64,000 nt of DNA, taken from contig OY720635.1 in assembly GCA_963169105.1 (NCBI GenBank), positions 161,580,976 to 161,644,975 on the forward strand, in the 5' to 3' direction. A program made the translations under genes and the position numbers. The stretch comes from Ceriagrion tenellum. Taxonomy: Eukaryota; Arthropoda; Insecta; Odonata; Coenagrionidae. Positions 44,150-55,929 of this stretch are shown in pieces. Under the pieces are notes generated by a model. That model searched no databases. It was not told the DNA's origin and saw only the letters and a program-made list of their open reading frames with translations. The first letter of the stretch is position 1; each line of letters opens with the position of its first letter.

Positions 44150-45730
44150 ACGGCATCCGGTAAGCTCTTTGTTGTGCAGCGCTGATCTAGGGTTGCCCCG
44201 GTAATTTCCCAGTGTCAGCCAAGCACTTGTCCTCGTGCCTCGTTGCTTCCGAATATCAGCCCGTGAGTGCCTACTCCAAATGCAACTTTGCAACTCCGGA
44301 TACAAAACAGCGAAACAAAAGAATATGACTTCCTTAGCGAACACAATTTGTGTGAACCTCGAGTCCGATTCGATCCGAACCGTCTTCGTTGACGAAGACG
44401 GTTCTTCTGCAGGCCCAGATGTTCAGGTCGCTGCTTCGGTGCGACTGGAATTCATCTCTTCAGCGGTAGTGACTGTGCAATTGCACGCAGGGGTAAGTGG
44501 CAAACAATGTGTAAAGGGACCAGTGTAACTTTTCTAGTGTTAAGGAAGGAGAAGAGGAAGATAGGCTCCCAGAGAGCGCGTGCGATGTGATGCACACTCA
44601 TTTTAGAAGAACTAAACCTCGGTGACTTAAACCTAAAGGCAAAGGTAGCTTTCCACAAGGCTCCGGGAACGGAACCTTGTGGTCATTTCTCGAATGTTCT
44701 TTCAGTCTATACGTTACATCACTTTGGGCTTCTGGAACATAGTTTTAAACCACGGAGAAATAGCGTGGCCTCCCTCCCCATCGCGTCATACCGCGCGTCA
44801 CCGAATCGAGTGTTGACAATGGGATGGATTCGTAATTCCTCAAACTTGTACTAAAACACGCGCGCTCCGAGCTTGGCCTCCCTTCGATCTCATCGTGATT
44901 CACGTGCACAAGCCATGAGCATAGATTTTCCCGATATGGTATATCTCCATGGCCTATATGTTTCATTCCAAAACTTAGCTTTATTAAAATCATGCATCAA
45001 GGGCCGGCTTGTGAAAATACAATGCATATATTTTGATTATAATTGTTTATAGCATACATATAGTTGTCACTCCGAGTTCAATGTACAAAGAACACATTTC
45101 AATATAATTTCGTCCATGGAATAACGCGACAAAAAATCTGAACTCTGAAAAATCTGAAATCAAAACTGGTGATAACATGCTTAAGTTAAGGAATAAAATT
45201 AAAAAAAAACAAAACTTGTACCGTTTCCATTACTGTCTGTATAGTGCGATAGAACGCATGAGGAGGTGCGATCATATGAAATGTTGACCTAGACTTCATT
45301 CTAGTTACTTTAAAAATTATTAAAATGTGCACACAACGATTACCGCTCCGGCCACTTGAAGAAACCACGCACCCGCTTTGCGTCGCGCTCGTGCCCGGAG
45401 CCGCAGCCCTGTCCCTCGAGGAATAATCCCTCGGAGTGGACTCCAACGGAAACTTACGCCCATTTCATACGACAATTGATCCAGCGTAAAACTTTGTATA
45501 TCATCCGGTGCTAGAACCTCAGGTTGGACACAAGTGTGATAAGTGATGACCTTGTAGGTTTCACACCATCATTGAACTTGTACCGGCGCGGAAGCAATAT
45601 TTTCATTCATACTTTTACGCATGTCTACTTAAATATTTAAATTAACTCATAATGACAGCAGGGGGCCAAAAAAGCAGTTGGGACATCTTCATTTACTGCT
45701 AATTCCGTATCCAGAAAATCGCTTAAAGAA
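44150..45730. other. Anonymous DNA with a 28-bp palindrome
   Basis: A perfect inverted repeat at 44377-44404 (arms GAACCGTCTTCGT and complement, 2-bp centre) is the only notable feature. The frame 44235-44528 crosses it, but I see no domain. Confidence 0.5.
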
Positions 45731-45933
45731 GACATGACGAAAAAGTTTAATCTCTTAGTAAATTTCACACTTCAAACTTTTATTACCGACCTAGATTGCC
45801 TTGCAATCATTTTCAAACCTTGTGAAAAAAATTTCAAACCTTTGAAAATGATTGCAAGGCAATCGAAACCTAGGTCGGGAGTAAAAGTTTTAAGTGTGGA
45901 ATTTACTAAGCGATTTTTCTTTTTCATCATGTC
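45731..45933. mobile_element. Snap-back hairpin element, about 90-bp arms
   Basis: Arms start GACATGACGAAAAAGTTTAA and end TTTTTCATCATGTC. Inner blocks are ATTGCCTTGCAATCATTTTC and its complement, with a short spacer. The complementarity produces mirrored frames on both strands (LVNFTLQTF on one, LVNSTLKTF on the other), which are not genes. Confidence 0.85.
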
Positions 45934-45939
45934 CGCGGT

Positions 45940-46920
45940 AACATTCCACAAAGGTACGCCTTCAACCATTAAGTTTATTTGCTTGAAGAAGCCTAATGCA
46001 GGAATATATGGCGCTGACTACAGAAAGTTAAGATCGCTCAACGTCTGTAAAAAAGCTGACGTGATTGATCGAAGGCCACTCGGTCTTACAGGAAGCTGGA
46101 ACCAAATTACAACCACATCAATTCAAATATTATGCAATCTTATCTATTAAAATCAAGTTGTTCATTCAGTATGATGGTGACTCTGCTTGTTCGCCAGTTT
46201 GCTATCTCGATATATAAGTCGACACTAGAAAACTATCATGCTAGCGAGTACCCTTGAACTTCTGCTGGATCAAATATTGCGTGAAACGGGCTGTATGGCA
46301 AAAGATAGACGAACCAACGAAAGACGAAAGGGAGCCAACGAAAAATACAGTGTTAAGCATTTCCGTTAAAACGGACGCGTGACGACGGAATGTGCCTCAT
46401 CATCATTCGCTACGGATGGCGAGGACGCAACTTGGCTGTTTACTTTCCTCCTTTCGACCTGTTTGCTTTCACGTCTCTCATGTTTATATATTTTTTGAAT
46501 CTATTTGATTCGGATAATGTTTATCAATTCGTAGATAGTTAAATGGTGTGTAATGAAAATAGAAAACCCAATCTTCTGTTTCAATTGATAAAAGAAGAAA
46601 ACCCAGAAACGCGGTTGAAAAAGAAACATACTCTCGCATAAGCATTTCCTAATCTTCAATGACTTTGAAATGAAGTAGCTGGAAATCCTAAAAAGTCATC
46701 GCTGCAATATCAACAACTGGATGAATCGTAAAAAATATGTCTTCTGGCGTCATTTTCTGACTTAATTTACCTTCATAATTCTCTTTAATGTTACGATATA
46801 TTCAGAGAAAAAATATGGAGTCCCCAGTTTGCCTGATCATTTACATGATCAGTCAAGAGAACGTAATGGCTACCTCTCCTCTCAGTCAGCCGCTTCTTAC
46901 CCACATGACTTTTCAATTGA
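45940..46920. other. Anonymous DNA
   Basis: Nothing recognised in this stretch. Confidence 0.5.
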
Positions 46921-46925
46921 GAATG

Positions 46926-47440
46926 AATCACACGATACTTGATCTTGTACAAGCCCGAGGATGCTAGCTAGCATACCAGGACTTGTGCAAGGACAAGTAT
47001 CGAGTGATACAGACCAAGCATACTGGAAATCCTGCATGGTCGCTAGCATACTAGCTGGTATCCTTATGTTCGTAACTGGTGCGGTACTAGTTTGATACTT
47101 GCTCCTAGTAGGGCCTAGTAGCTGCCGACCTTTGCTCTTTGCAGTGCGGTCGTCAATTTATGATGTCAGCGCCTCCATAGTCCCTCGTGACGATTACAAT
47201 TTCCCGCAACCAAATAAACAACTCAAGCCTCACAAAAATACACTGTGGCTTGGGTACGTGAGGCAATTGAGGTTTTAATCGATAATTATGGTAGACACTT
47301 CGGAATCATCCATTTCGCTCGTCAAACTCCTTCCGCGACTGTAATAGATCAAAGATCTACTGATCAGACCTTGTGCAAGTTCAAGTATCGTGTGATAGCT
47401 CCTAGGATGGTTTCAAGCATGCTAGGTTTCGTACTAGAAA
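46926..47440. repeat. Inverted/direct repeat cluster (CTTGTGCAAGTTCAAGTATC type)
   Basis: A motif close to CTTGTGCAAGTTCAAGTATC with GTGTGAT occurs three times: inverted at 46928-46952, and direct at 46982-47008 and 47370-47396. The last two share further downstream similarity (AGCATGCTAG / GCATACTAG). The first pair makes a fold-back around ATGCTAGCTAGCAT. It could be a degenerate MITE of about 470 bp bounded by 46926 and 47397. Confidence 0.55.
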
Positions 47441-47444
47441 GTTT

Positions 47445-48250
47445 TCCTGTAAATTCTTTTCTCTCTTACTCTTTGTCCGACTTTTGCGTTGTTGATTCTC
47501 TCCATCCATTTAGTCTTCATTATTCAACGATAACTTCACTTCTTCATTACTTCAAATCCATATTGCTCCGCATCCGTTACTACCCAGGTTTCTCTGCCAT
47601 ATAATTAAAGCATGGTCCAAGTGTAAGGAGAAGCAATTCTTTCATTAATTCTCTATTATGATCTGAGATGGCACATCAAAAAGTAACAATCGAAGAAAGT
47701 ATTCCTTACTAACAATTTTAACGGGTGAGTATTTTAACAAATTCCTGGTCCATGAATAATTAAAAAATTTGTATCTTCAATGCATATTCTTTTATATTTA
47801 GCCTTTTGAATTTCAAAATAAAGTGGGCATAAATGATAATTTCCACCTCACAGTTTATTAAGCGTTGAAGTACCTTTTCACCACACCTGTTCAGCGGACG
47901 GGGGCGAAAAAATCAGAGGCATACATGTTCAATTAAGATAGATATCGGAACCACTTGCCTCTTCGCTGAATCGTGGAAAACAATAAAAACGGACCGAGGA
48001 AAAATCTGTGTATCCAATATACCTTGCTTTTTTATTCGTTAGCTACTTTTCCCCAGCCTCTCTTCTCTATGGTCCTAACACACCCGCCATACGCCCTTGT
48101 AGCGCTTCAATTAGATCAATAGTATACCTTTTCTTTTGTGAAACAATCGGAGAAGTGGCTCATGGGGGCACTTGTTCACAATGATAACATATAAAGGAGT
48201 GTTTGCGCAAGATCTACTCACTTGAATGAAATCCATTCATAAGGCATAGA
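47445..48250. other. AT-rich anonymous DNA
   Basis: No supported gene or repeat. Confidence 0.5.
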
Positions 48251-48254
48251 ACGG

Positions 48255-49080
48255 GAAAGGTACTAAGGATACTACTTGTGTTGATTACAAGACTAAAGTA
48301 GTAGTTTTTGGTAAGGAGAATGGGGAGAATAACTGTATGGTGAGGGCAAATGGTGAAGTAATTGAACAAGTGGATGATTTTGTGTACTTAGTTAAGATGT
48401 TTGCGAAAGGTGGACGAATGGATGAGGAGATAAAGAGACGCGCGAATGCTGGAAGGAAAGTGGTAGGTAGCAAGTGGAGCATATCACGGAATGAGAGCCT
48501 GCCTAAGGAAGCGAAAATCGCCGCGTACAAAAGTGCACTTCTCCCCACTTTGTTGTATGGTAGTGAAACATGGTATTTCATGATAGACATAAGTGTGGAC
48601 TAAACGCCGTGGGTATGAGTTATCTGAGGAGTGTTTGCGGCAAAAGTAGGATGGATAGGGTCAGGAATGAGTGGGTAATAAATGAGTGTGGGTTAGATGC
48701 TCCAGTGATGGACATATGTGAAAGGAGTGTGCTTCGTTGGTTTGACCATGTTGAGAGAATGGATGAGAGTTGATTAACGAAACAGATATATAAGAGTGAA
48801 ATGAATGGTGCGAGACGTAGAGGTAGGCCGAGAAAGTTGTGGTTGAATGTTGTTGAGGAAATTCTTAGGAGGAGGAATGTTAGGAGTCTTAAAAACAGGA
48901 GGGCGTGTATGAAGCAGTGTGTGGGGGTAAATGAGGCAAAAGAGGTTTGCAAGGATAGGTCAGTATGGAGGAAATTATTGAAGCAGAGTTAGGTGTACAA
49001 ATATGTATTTATGAGTGAAACTCTGTGACTCTGCCTACCCCGGAAGGGAACGGCGTGATTGGTATGTTTGTATGTATGTG
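48255..49080 (+). pseudogene. RTE-like LINE (family B), best C-terminal copy
   Basis: The frame at 48337-48603 reads IEQVDDFVYLVKMFAKGG, then RANAGRKVVGSKWSISRNES and LLPTLLYGSETW. These are the blocks between the RT palm and the C-terminal domain. A frameshift leads to 48570-48773, with GLNAVGMSYLRSVCGKSRMD and ICERSVLRWFDHVERMDES, then a TGA (48772-48774) replaces the Arg codon present at the same point in 5036-5505. The last frame (48801-48992) gives GARRRGRPRKLWLNVVEEIL and DRSVWRKLLKQS. The 3' UTR and a degenerate TATG tail end at about 49080. Few lesions, so the family was active fairly recently. Confidence 0.9.
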
Positions 49081-49084
49081 CTTG

Positions 49085-51295
49085 TGGTGATTCTACAGAT
49101 TGCATGTTAATACAATACAATTAACATCAGAATCGTTCAAATGTTGAAAATATAAGCATAGGAGGATACGCTTATTTGATTCGTTGGTGGCAATGTGGAG
49201 TCATTTGCCCCCATCCGGTCACGTCTGCAGTGACCATTAGGCATCGTATGATTATCACGCAGTTTCTGCTTTCTAGTTTTCCACTAAAAATCCAGAGGAG
49301 ATCCAATCGCTTGAGGGGCAATGGGTGGTGGAGAGGCGGGAGGAATAGGCGGGCGAGAAGGGGAGGGGCGAGAAGGGGAGGAGGCCCGGGAGGGGGTAGG
49401 GGGGGGAGGAAGAAGGAAGGGGGAAAAGGGATTTCTCACCATTCCCTTTTCCACCCATATCATCTTCTCCGTTCGCTCGAAGACTTTTTATGCCCTCCCG
49501 ACTTTTCCCTCATGGACTAAGTTTTTGGCTCACGTTCCGCGTTAAATCAGAGCCCACATCGCTTACAAGCGTTCTTTGTGCGCTAAGGTTTTTATAGCCT
49601 TGCCTCCTTTATCGAAAATTTATCGGTCGGAAAATATGGGCAACAATGCAGTGCTTCTCCCTTTAGCAAATGACATCAAATTGCCGGAGGCATGGGGAGA
49701 TATTACGCGCTTGCGCAGGCCGAAGGCTTATTCTAGGCCGGGACGTCCCCTTTGGTTTGGGGAGTGGACCCGATTGGCCGGACGAAAATTGCCGTCTACC
49801 CAGAGTGCCAAGCGGTTAATTCGCTTCTCCATGATGGAGGAAATATCCGAGAAACTGGGTCGCCGTACGATATTTGGCCGAATCTAGCTCTATGGAATTC
49901 TATCATTTGAAGTTTAATTTCTGAACCCGAAGTGATTCCGGTTGTCATGAATACGATAATAACATGTTAAAATACAACTGCGGAGAAGCTGAAAAACGAG
50001 CACCAATAATTAACCCTGACAAATTTACCACAGCGTGACATCATTTAAACTCTTGTTCATTGATTAGTGGCCCTCTTGATCCCAAAGTACGCATGCTTTG
50101 TAACCAAATCAGAAACTCATGTGTTAATTTTTGAACAGTTGAATTAATTTGAACTCGTCGAGTATATATTCTGTCTAACGTGTGTTAAGTCAAAAATAAT
50201 TCTTTACGCAATGCGTTAACTTATAAATTATGTGAATAAAAATGTTTATAATTTGAGCGAATACGAGGGGGATCTGGTGTATTTAAACATATATTAAATA
50301 CGATGAATGCATTCATAACATTCAAATAAACCTAGCTCGATAAATTTTCGTACATAATATTGCTCATTTGCATCGGTTCATCACCACGCACACTTATTTC
50401 AGTCGAGATGCAAAATTCTTCATTATTATTGGACCATCATAGTCCTACCTTATGAATAGGGGGAAAACTACACAATTGCCCTTATTTTCTGAGCCATGAG
50501 AATGGGACGCCCGAGCCTGCCACCACCTCAGCCAACACATCGCCATCCCAAACAATCTCGTCCTCATTCCATTCAGCCACCTTCCACGCACAACTTCTCC
50601 GCTCGTTCGCCATGATCCGTTGGCCATTACACGTCGCTGCTACATCTCTCTCGTCCTTTTTTCGGTCATAAAACGCTCCTTTCTCATTCTCCCCTCATTC
50701 TCGGCCCGTTCGGATTGTCCGGAGCTCAACCCAATCTGGAGGCTTTTAGGTCGCGCGGGGATGCGAGAGGAGGGAGTAAAGAAAGGAGAGGGTCTTTCCC
50801 GGAGAACTCCCCCATCCCGTCGCTTGATGAGACGAGACAAATTCGGATAAATGGCCAACCCTCCCTTATCCGCAACCCGCAGTCAGTTTGCTGAGAGGGA
50901 GGGACCCTGGCTCCACTTGGACCGACGGGCGAGAGATAGAAGAAAGCGGAGGGGTAGGGAAAGAATTGTCCTTCGATGATTGAATTAAAGCGGGCGCGGG
51001 TAATCCTGGGAAGAGATTAGGGAATGTGAACCTTCACGTGATTTCCTCGGCCGCCGCTGTCATGGACGTCGTTCTGGAGTGAGGCGGGTATTGGAGGGTG
51101 AGAGACGAGGCACAACCCCACCTCCTCTCGACGAAATACGCCACAAGAAGATAGGACGTTACACTGGAATCTTTTCCTTTTTGTTGGGAATGATCAAGTG
51201 TCCAGGCATTCAAGGACGTCGTTAGACCTCCATGGCTCCCATAGCGATGCTTTCTCATTTTTGTGGTATCTATAGAAAGAGTGATCGATTTGGTA
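49085..51295. other. Anonymous DNA with G-rich block
   Basis: A G/A-rich tract (49320-49430) and GC-rich stretches (49680-49880, 50500-51060) produce low-complexity or unassigned frames on both strands. No domain, so no gene is called. Confidence 0.5.
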
Positions 51296-51309
51296 TTCAG
51301 CATTCATAT

Positions 51310-52905
51310 CTAATTTTAACCCACAGTTCAAGTATCAAAAGAGCTCGAAGAATTTGAAAAGAGCTGTTGTAGTATGATGTATCTCCCCTTGGCCGTCTTC
51401 AGAGTAATAAATGTCTCAACCAAAATCTATAAATGGAAACAGTCACGTCCCAGGAAGTTACCGGCTTACATAGTTAATATCGCTTTTATACAAGATCTTT
51501 TACACATATTTGTTAGCAATATTATTACCTTCCTGGATAATGGAGACTTCTTATATGGCAGTCAGCACGGGTTCTGGAAGGCTAGATCCTACGAAACACA
51601 GCTTGCGCTCTTCTTTCTAGACATCTTAAAATCAGGTTAATCGAAAGAACAAAATGACGCGATATTCATTGATTTCGAGAAAGCATTCGATTAGACTCCT
51701 CACGAAAAATCTATATACAAATTGCAATCATGAGGAGTATATAAGAAAATAGTGACATGGATGCGGTACTTTCTTACTGATTGCAAACAAAGAGTAGTTA
51801 ATGACGGAATTGCCTCTGATATGGTTAAAATCACATCCGGCGTTCCACAAGGAAGCGTGATCGGCCCTCTTTTATTTGTTGCTTATATAAATGACCTGGG
51901 TTCTCGATTTAGCCGAAACTAAGATTATTTGCAGACGATACGGTCATCTACCACGAAATTAGCAAAGATGGGGACATGAAGTTCTATCATCTGACTTAAA
52001 CAACGTTCATTCGTGGTTCCAGGAGCGGCGGCTAGAACTAAATTTTGTTAAAGGAAAATACCTTGGAGTAACCTTAACTTCTGGCATATCGTGGGGACCA
52101 CACATACAAAGCATATTCGGCAAAGTGTTTAAGAAAATAGGATATATCAAGCGTATGATAGGAAGGTCCTCGCATGAGAAAGTAACAGAGAGGTCGTACT
52201 TTGCTCTGGTTAGGTCACACCTCGAATACACCGCGATCGTTTGGACCCTGAACAGAAAGATTAAACTAAATTGGTAACTGATTGATAAATGAAATACAAT
52301 GAAAAGCTGTGTGCTTTGTGAAAAAATTGCTTCTAGCGAATATATTATGTTTATAAACTTTAAGAGGGATTAGGTCGTGAGCCGCCAGAGGCAACACGCT
52401 AGAACGTAACTGTGTCCGGCGAGACGTAGTGGAAGGACATCATAACGATACAGTAAAATATATAGCACTTCTTCCATAGGTTTAATTTTTAAGGTACAAT
52501 GCATTTCAGCTGTCAAGATATCATCAGGTACCATGTAGAAGCGCTATATATTTTAGTGTTTCGTTACACGCTAGGCTTAGTTTGCTGGAGAAATTCAGAA
52601 CAGGTGTGTTTCAGAGCGACAAAGAAAATGGTATTTTTATGCCACTTTACATTTAAATGTCCAACAGAAGCAATAAAATAAGGTAGATACAATACCGAAT
52701 AGATAGGTTCAAAAGTTGTTCTTTCCACGCACAAAAAGTGTCCACATTGCTCACTGAGCTCCTTTCAAAACACTCCCATAATTCACTTCATCATTACACC
52801 TCCCAAAACCTTATCCTTTACACATTTACACGGGTGGGGTCCTGACACCTCCTGCTACATCCCAATGCGGTGGATCGCAGAATAACATCTAGATATAGAT
52901 ATTCC
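51310..52905 (+). pseudogene. CR1/Jockey-group LINE relic, RT domain to 3' tail
   Basis: Blocks in order: FVSNIITFLDNGDFLYGSQH then GFWKARSYETQLAL (51504-51620); AIFIDFEKAFD (RT motif with the first catalytic Asp); IVTWMRYFLTDCKQ; DMVKITSGVPQGSVIGPLLF (51820-51880); after a frame change RLFADDTVIYHEISKDGD with the intact FADD box (51923-51980); then YLGVTLTSGISWGPHIQ and LVRSHLEYTAIVW. The C-terminal region is interrupted by a 163-bp insertion (52403-52565), and the 3' UTR ends in AGATATAGAT near 52900. Both catalytic Asp residues of the palm survive although the gene has many stops. It is the most complete copy of this family here. Confidence 0.88.
52403..52565. mobile_element. 163-bp small DNA element inside a LINE, 9-bp duplication
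   Basis: The insertion splits a stretch that is continuous in the sister LINE at 3868-3890 (GGCTACACGCTAGGCTTAGG). ACACGCTAG is present on both sides (52394-52402 and 52566-52574). The element starts AACGTAAC and ends GTTTCGTT. From 52442 an inverted repeat (AACGATACAGTAAAATATAT and its complement at the right end) folds it back. A 9-bp duplication is typical of Mutator-like elements; 8-bp with a chance extra match would fit hAT. Confidence 0.85.
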
Positions 52906-53739
52906 CACCAAAACCCGCCAGAAACTGGAAAGAGAACCTCTCGTATGTGCTCTGATTTGTCTTATTGAGCTGAGCCCGCCCTGGATTATAGCGCAATTGT
53001 AACAAAATGATTTGGATTAGAAAGTAATGAAAAGTTAAGAATATTTTCACAATTTGTTATTTAAAAAAATATTTTTATTTCGTAATTTACCTTCAAAGAT
53101 CACAAACGAAGTCGGGTTTTTGGGGAAACCTGTCATCATACGAAAAGATTCCTCTATTTCGCTGCATGTCTCAAAGGATGATCTCGAAATGGTTGTTAGT
53201 TATGAATCTGACATGTCGCGATATCATATTGAGTAGATTTTCCATTTATTGATCCACTATTAAAGGCTTTATAACGTGATAATACATCGTCTACCGCAAA
53301 TATTTGAAATCTGCAATGGAACTCACATTTGCCGGTGCCTCGAACTTACTCATCAATCGCCTCTTTTTCGAGGTTTCTTCTTATATTATTCGTGCATTCA
53401 GTCGCGGTGTATCGATGTGTATATTTCAGCATGTTTCTTGCATCGAATAATATTATTTTAACAGTAAGACTGATTATAAAAAATATTCACTATCCCACCC
53501 AACTCGGAATACATGTCTTAATATGATTATTGGCTACTGGCATTGCATGCAATCTCCGGCATGATACACTTTTCCATGATTTAGTACCTTGTAGTGCTAA
53601 GTACTTGTCGTATTAATAATACCAACCGGTAGTTATATCTTGAGTAGTGTACTGCATGGTAGCATATTCTTTAGCCTATCACTCTTCTGGTTTCTGTTCT
53701 GACTGCGTACCTTTGTTCTGCCTACTTTTGGCCTGCGCC

Positions 53740-53862
53740 TGGCATTTGGAGGGACGTGCGCGATTTTGATTTGAACTGCGATGAGTGTTGCATGATAGGT
53801 GTGGAATCACCCCTTGCCACACACCCTAGTGGTGGCTTGCACGGTATTTCGTAGATGTAGAT
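53740..53862 (+). repeat. CR1-group LINE 3' UTR fragment with GTAGAT tail
   Basis: ACCCCTTGCCACACACCCTA then GTGGTGGCTTGCACGG and TCGTAGATGTAGATATG match the 3' UTR and tail of the LINE at 4140-4202. The fragment's upstream part is diverged. Confidence 0.7.
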
Positions 53863-53869
53863 ATGTTGA

Positions 53870-55450
53870 AATCTTCATCTGCTACAACCAAGGGATATTT
53901 ATTTTAGTCGACTTTCCGAGGGTCTTTTTGAACGACCCGTCCTGTATCTCTTTCACTGAAATAATATAAATCGAAATTTATTCGCACCAAGTGTTGATAT
54001 AAAACAATCTAATTTAAAAGATCACCGTCATTTATTCTTCGGTCACGTGATTCCTTGCCCAAAGCAAAAATTTATTTGAAAATTGGCTCCATTTCTTACT
54101 GACGACTCCGCAATTATCTTGGATAGGGATTAGCTGGGGAAGTCGAAATATTAGAAGTAATTATGAGTAATGTTCCAAGTGACATTCGATGTTGTGCTAA
54201 GTTTACCCGACGTACGATCGACCATTTCTCCCGAGCGTCCTCTTTTTCGGCAAGCACACCTCATCTCCGGTCCATAGCCGCACGTTTAAATTACCCGGCG
54301 GGGGCGCCTCAAGTCGCAAGAAACTGACCATCAACCAAATTACGATCCCAAACGGATTAGTGCGCCATGCATCGGGAACTAAATTTACAAACGACTCCAC
54401 CCGGATAGGACCCCAATTTTAGGAAAACAAGTTTTTGCTCAATCGCCGCCTTCGCTCGCCCGCAAGTATGCAATCCCCTCCTCTAGAACGACACGCTCCC
54501 CCTTCACTCCTTTCCTCCTCCCCGCCGGCGTGAATTACCGATGAGGAGGGCTCTTTCGCCCTTTTGGCGGCGTCGCAATATAACTCTTCATAAACGGAGA
54601 GGCCGGAGGAGGAATGAATATCCGATTCCGCTTAGCTTTTTTTTTGCCCCAAAATGGGAACGAAACCGCGTCCTCATCGCCGTTTCGAGGAAGCGAGGAA
54701 AACTGTTCCCGAGTTAGTTTTTGCTCACTCGGAAGGAAGGAGTGAAGACTTCCGCTCGCGTTATCCCGGCAATAACTCTCGGGGAATATTTTCCTCGCGT
54801 CCGTTCCATCCTAAACCAAAAACTGCAGCCTTTCTCTCTCTCTACGCAAACGTCCTCGTCTCTTATAAACTATCGGCGGTGACATCGAATTGAAAGCGGC
54901 AGGCTCTACCACACACCCTTCCTACTCAGTGGACACTCTCGGGAGACCAGAGGTGATCCATCACGTGTGGGTTAGAGAAGGAAAAAAAATAAGGGTTTAG
55001 GGTCACCTCCCTCCCTCACCAAGATCTTTCCTGATGATTACCAAGAGGAGGACTGTGGGCAGCGCGAACTGTGCAGACGAAAAGGGGAATTCTATTATTT
55101 CTTCGGTGATTCCCCCTCTGCAATCCATCCCATCGTGGAGGGAACAGTCGGAGGAACCACGGCGGGCGATGATCCAGGGAGAGAGAATCACCGCAGAGCG
55201 AGATTGCCCCCGACGTAACCTGATATCCGCGATCTTGATGGCGCGAAATACTGTGTGTGCGAGTGCTCGGGAGGGAAAGGGTTTGCGGAAGAGGGAGCGA
55301 AGGAGGAAGCGGCCGAGTCCCGTTGCGGGGCCAATGAAAGTTTTGGGTATAATTCTCATATTGATGTGCACTGCCTGCTCTCATTCGGAACGGCGACTTA
55401 CATTTCCCTGACACTGAAATGTGCATTTATCTGCACAAATTTCCAGTCAT
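53870..55450. other. Anonymous DNA with GC-rich block
   Basis: Three overlapping frames at 55003-55426 on both strands reflect GC-rich composition and show no domain. The frames at 54203-54400 and 54654-54893 are also unassigned. Confidence 0.5.
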
Positions 55451-55533
55451 TGCATTAACAAATGATGTGGTATGAAGTGACTCGCACGGGTGCATATACA
55501 CCAGGGTTGAAATTCGCCATGAAAAAATCATTT

Positions 55534-55612
55534 CACTCTATCGGGATTCGAACCCGGATCTCCCAATTGCCGGTCAGGTGTGTGGTAGCCAGTTACACCA
55601 GCAAGCCACCTT
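55534..55612 (-). ncRNA. tRNA-like module, minus strand
   Basis: The minus strand carries TGGTGTAACTGG (A-box-like, plus 55589-55600) and GGGTTCGAATCC (B box, plus 55545-55556), with a complete T stem. The acceptor arm does not close. It pairs as an inverted partner with the module at 55813. Confidence 0.75.
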
Positions 55613-55812
55613 CCTTCAAGGTGAATTTTAAGGGGGGTTTTTGCGAACTAGATGTTCACGCCTCAAGTCTACATTGTAGCACATGGGGCGAAGTCGTGCT
55701 TACAAAGCCACTGTAACGGTGGCTAAACCCAACAATCCCATGTTCTACAATGTAGACTTGAGGGCTGAACATCTAGTTAGCATAAACCCTAATCGAAATT
55801 CTCCTTGAAGGA

Positions 55813-55888
55813 AGATGGCTTGGAGGAGTAACTGGTAACTCACCTGACCGGCAGCTGTAAGATCCGGGTTCGAATCCCGATCAAGTCA
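55813..55888 (+). ncRNA. tRNA-like module, plus strand
   Basis: B box GGTTCGAATCC at 55867-55877 with T stem CCGGG/CCCGA. The A-box region (GGAGGAGTAACTGG) is more altered than in its partner. Like the others it lacks a convincing acceptor stem. Confidence 0.7.
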
Positions 55889-55929
55889 AATGATTTTTTC
55901 ATGACTAATTTCAACCCTGGTGTATTTAT

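Larger units (their letters stand above)
55453..55925. mobile_element. Palindromic composite element with two head-to-head tRNA-like modules
   Basis: The order is: 3' block (inverted, 55453-55530), tRNA-like module on the minus strand (55534-55612), 5' block (inverted, 55613-55680), linker (55681-55742), 5' block (55743-55812), tRNA-like module on the plus strand (55813-55888), and 3' block (55889-55925, truncated). The two halves mirror each other, so each end is a 3' block, and the left terminus (CATTAACAAATGATGTGGTA) matches the terminal hairpin arms at 34184-34368. No frame is present. The layout combines a tRNA-derived SINE-like body with long terminal inverted repeats as in MITEs. Confidence 0.75.

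Noticed and set aside
55003..55426. Three overlapping frames on both strands, up to 136 codons
   Set aside because: GC-rich composition explains the lack of stops. None has a recognisable motif, and they overlap in conflicting frames.
34524..55888. Functional tRNA genes
   Set aside because: The modules have good B boxes and T arms but no closing acceptor stems or clear anticodon loops, and they are embedded in repeat blocks.
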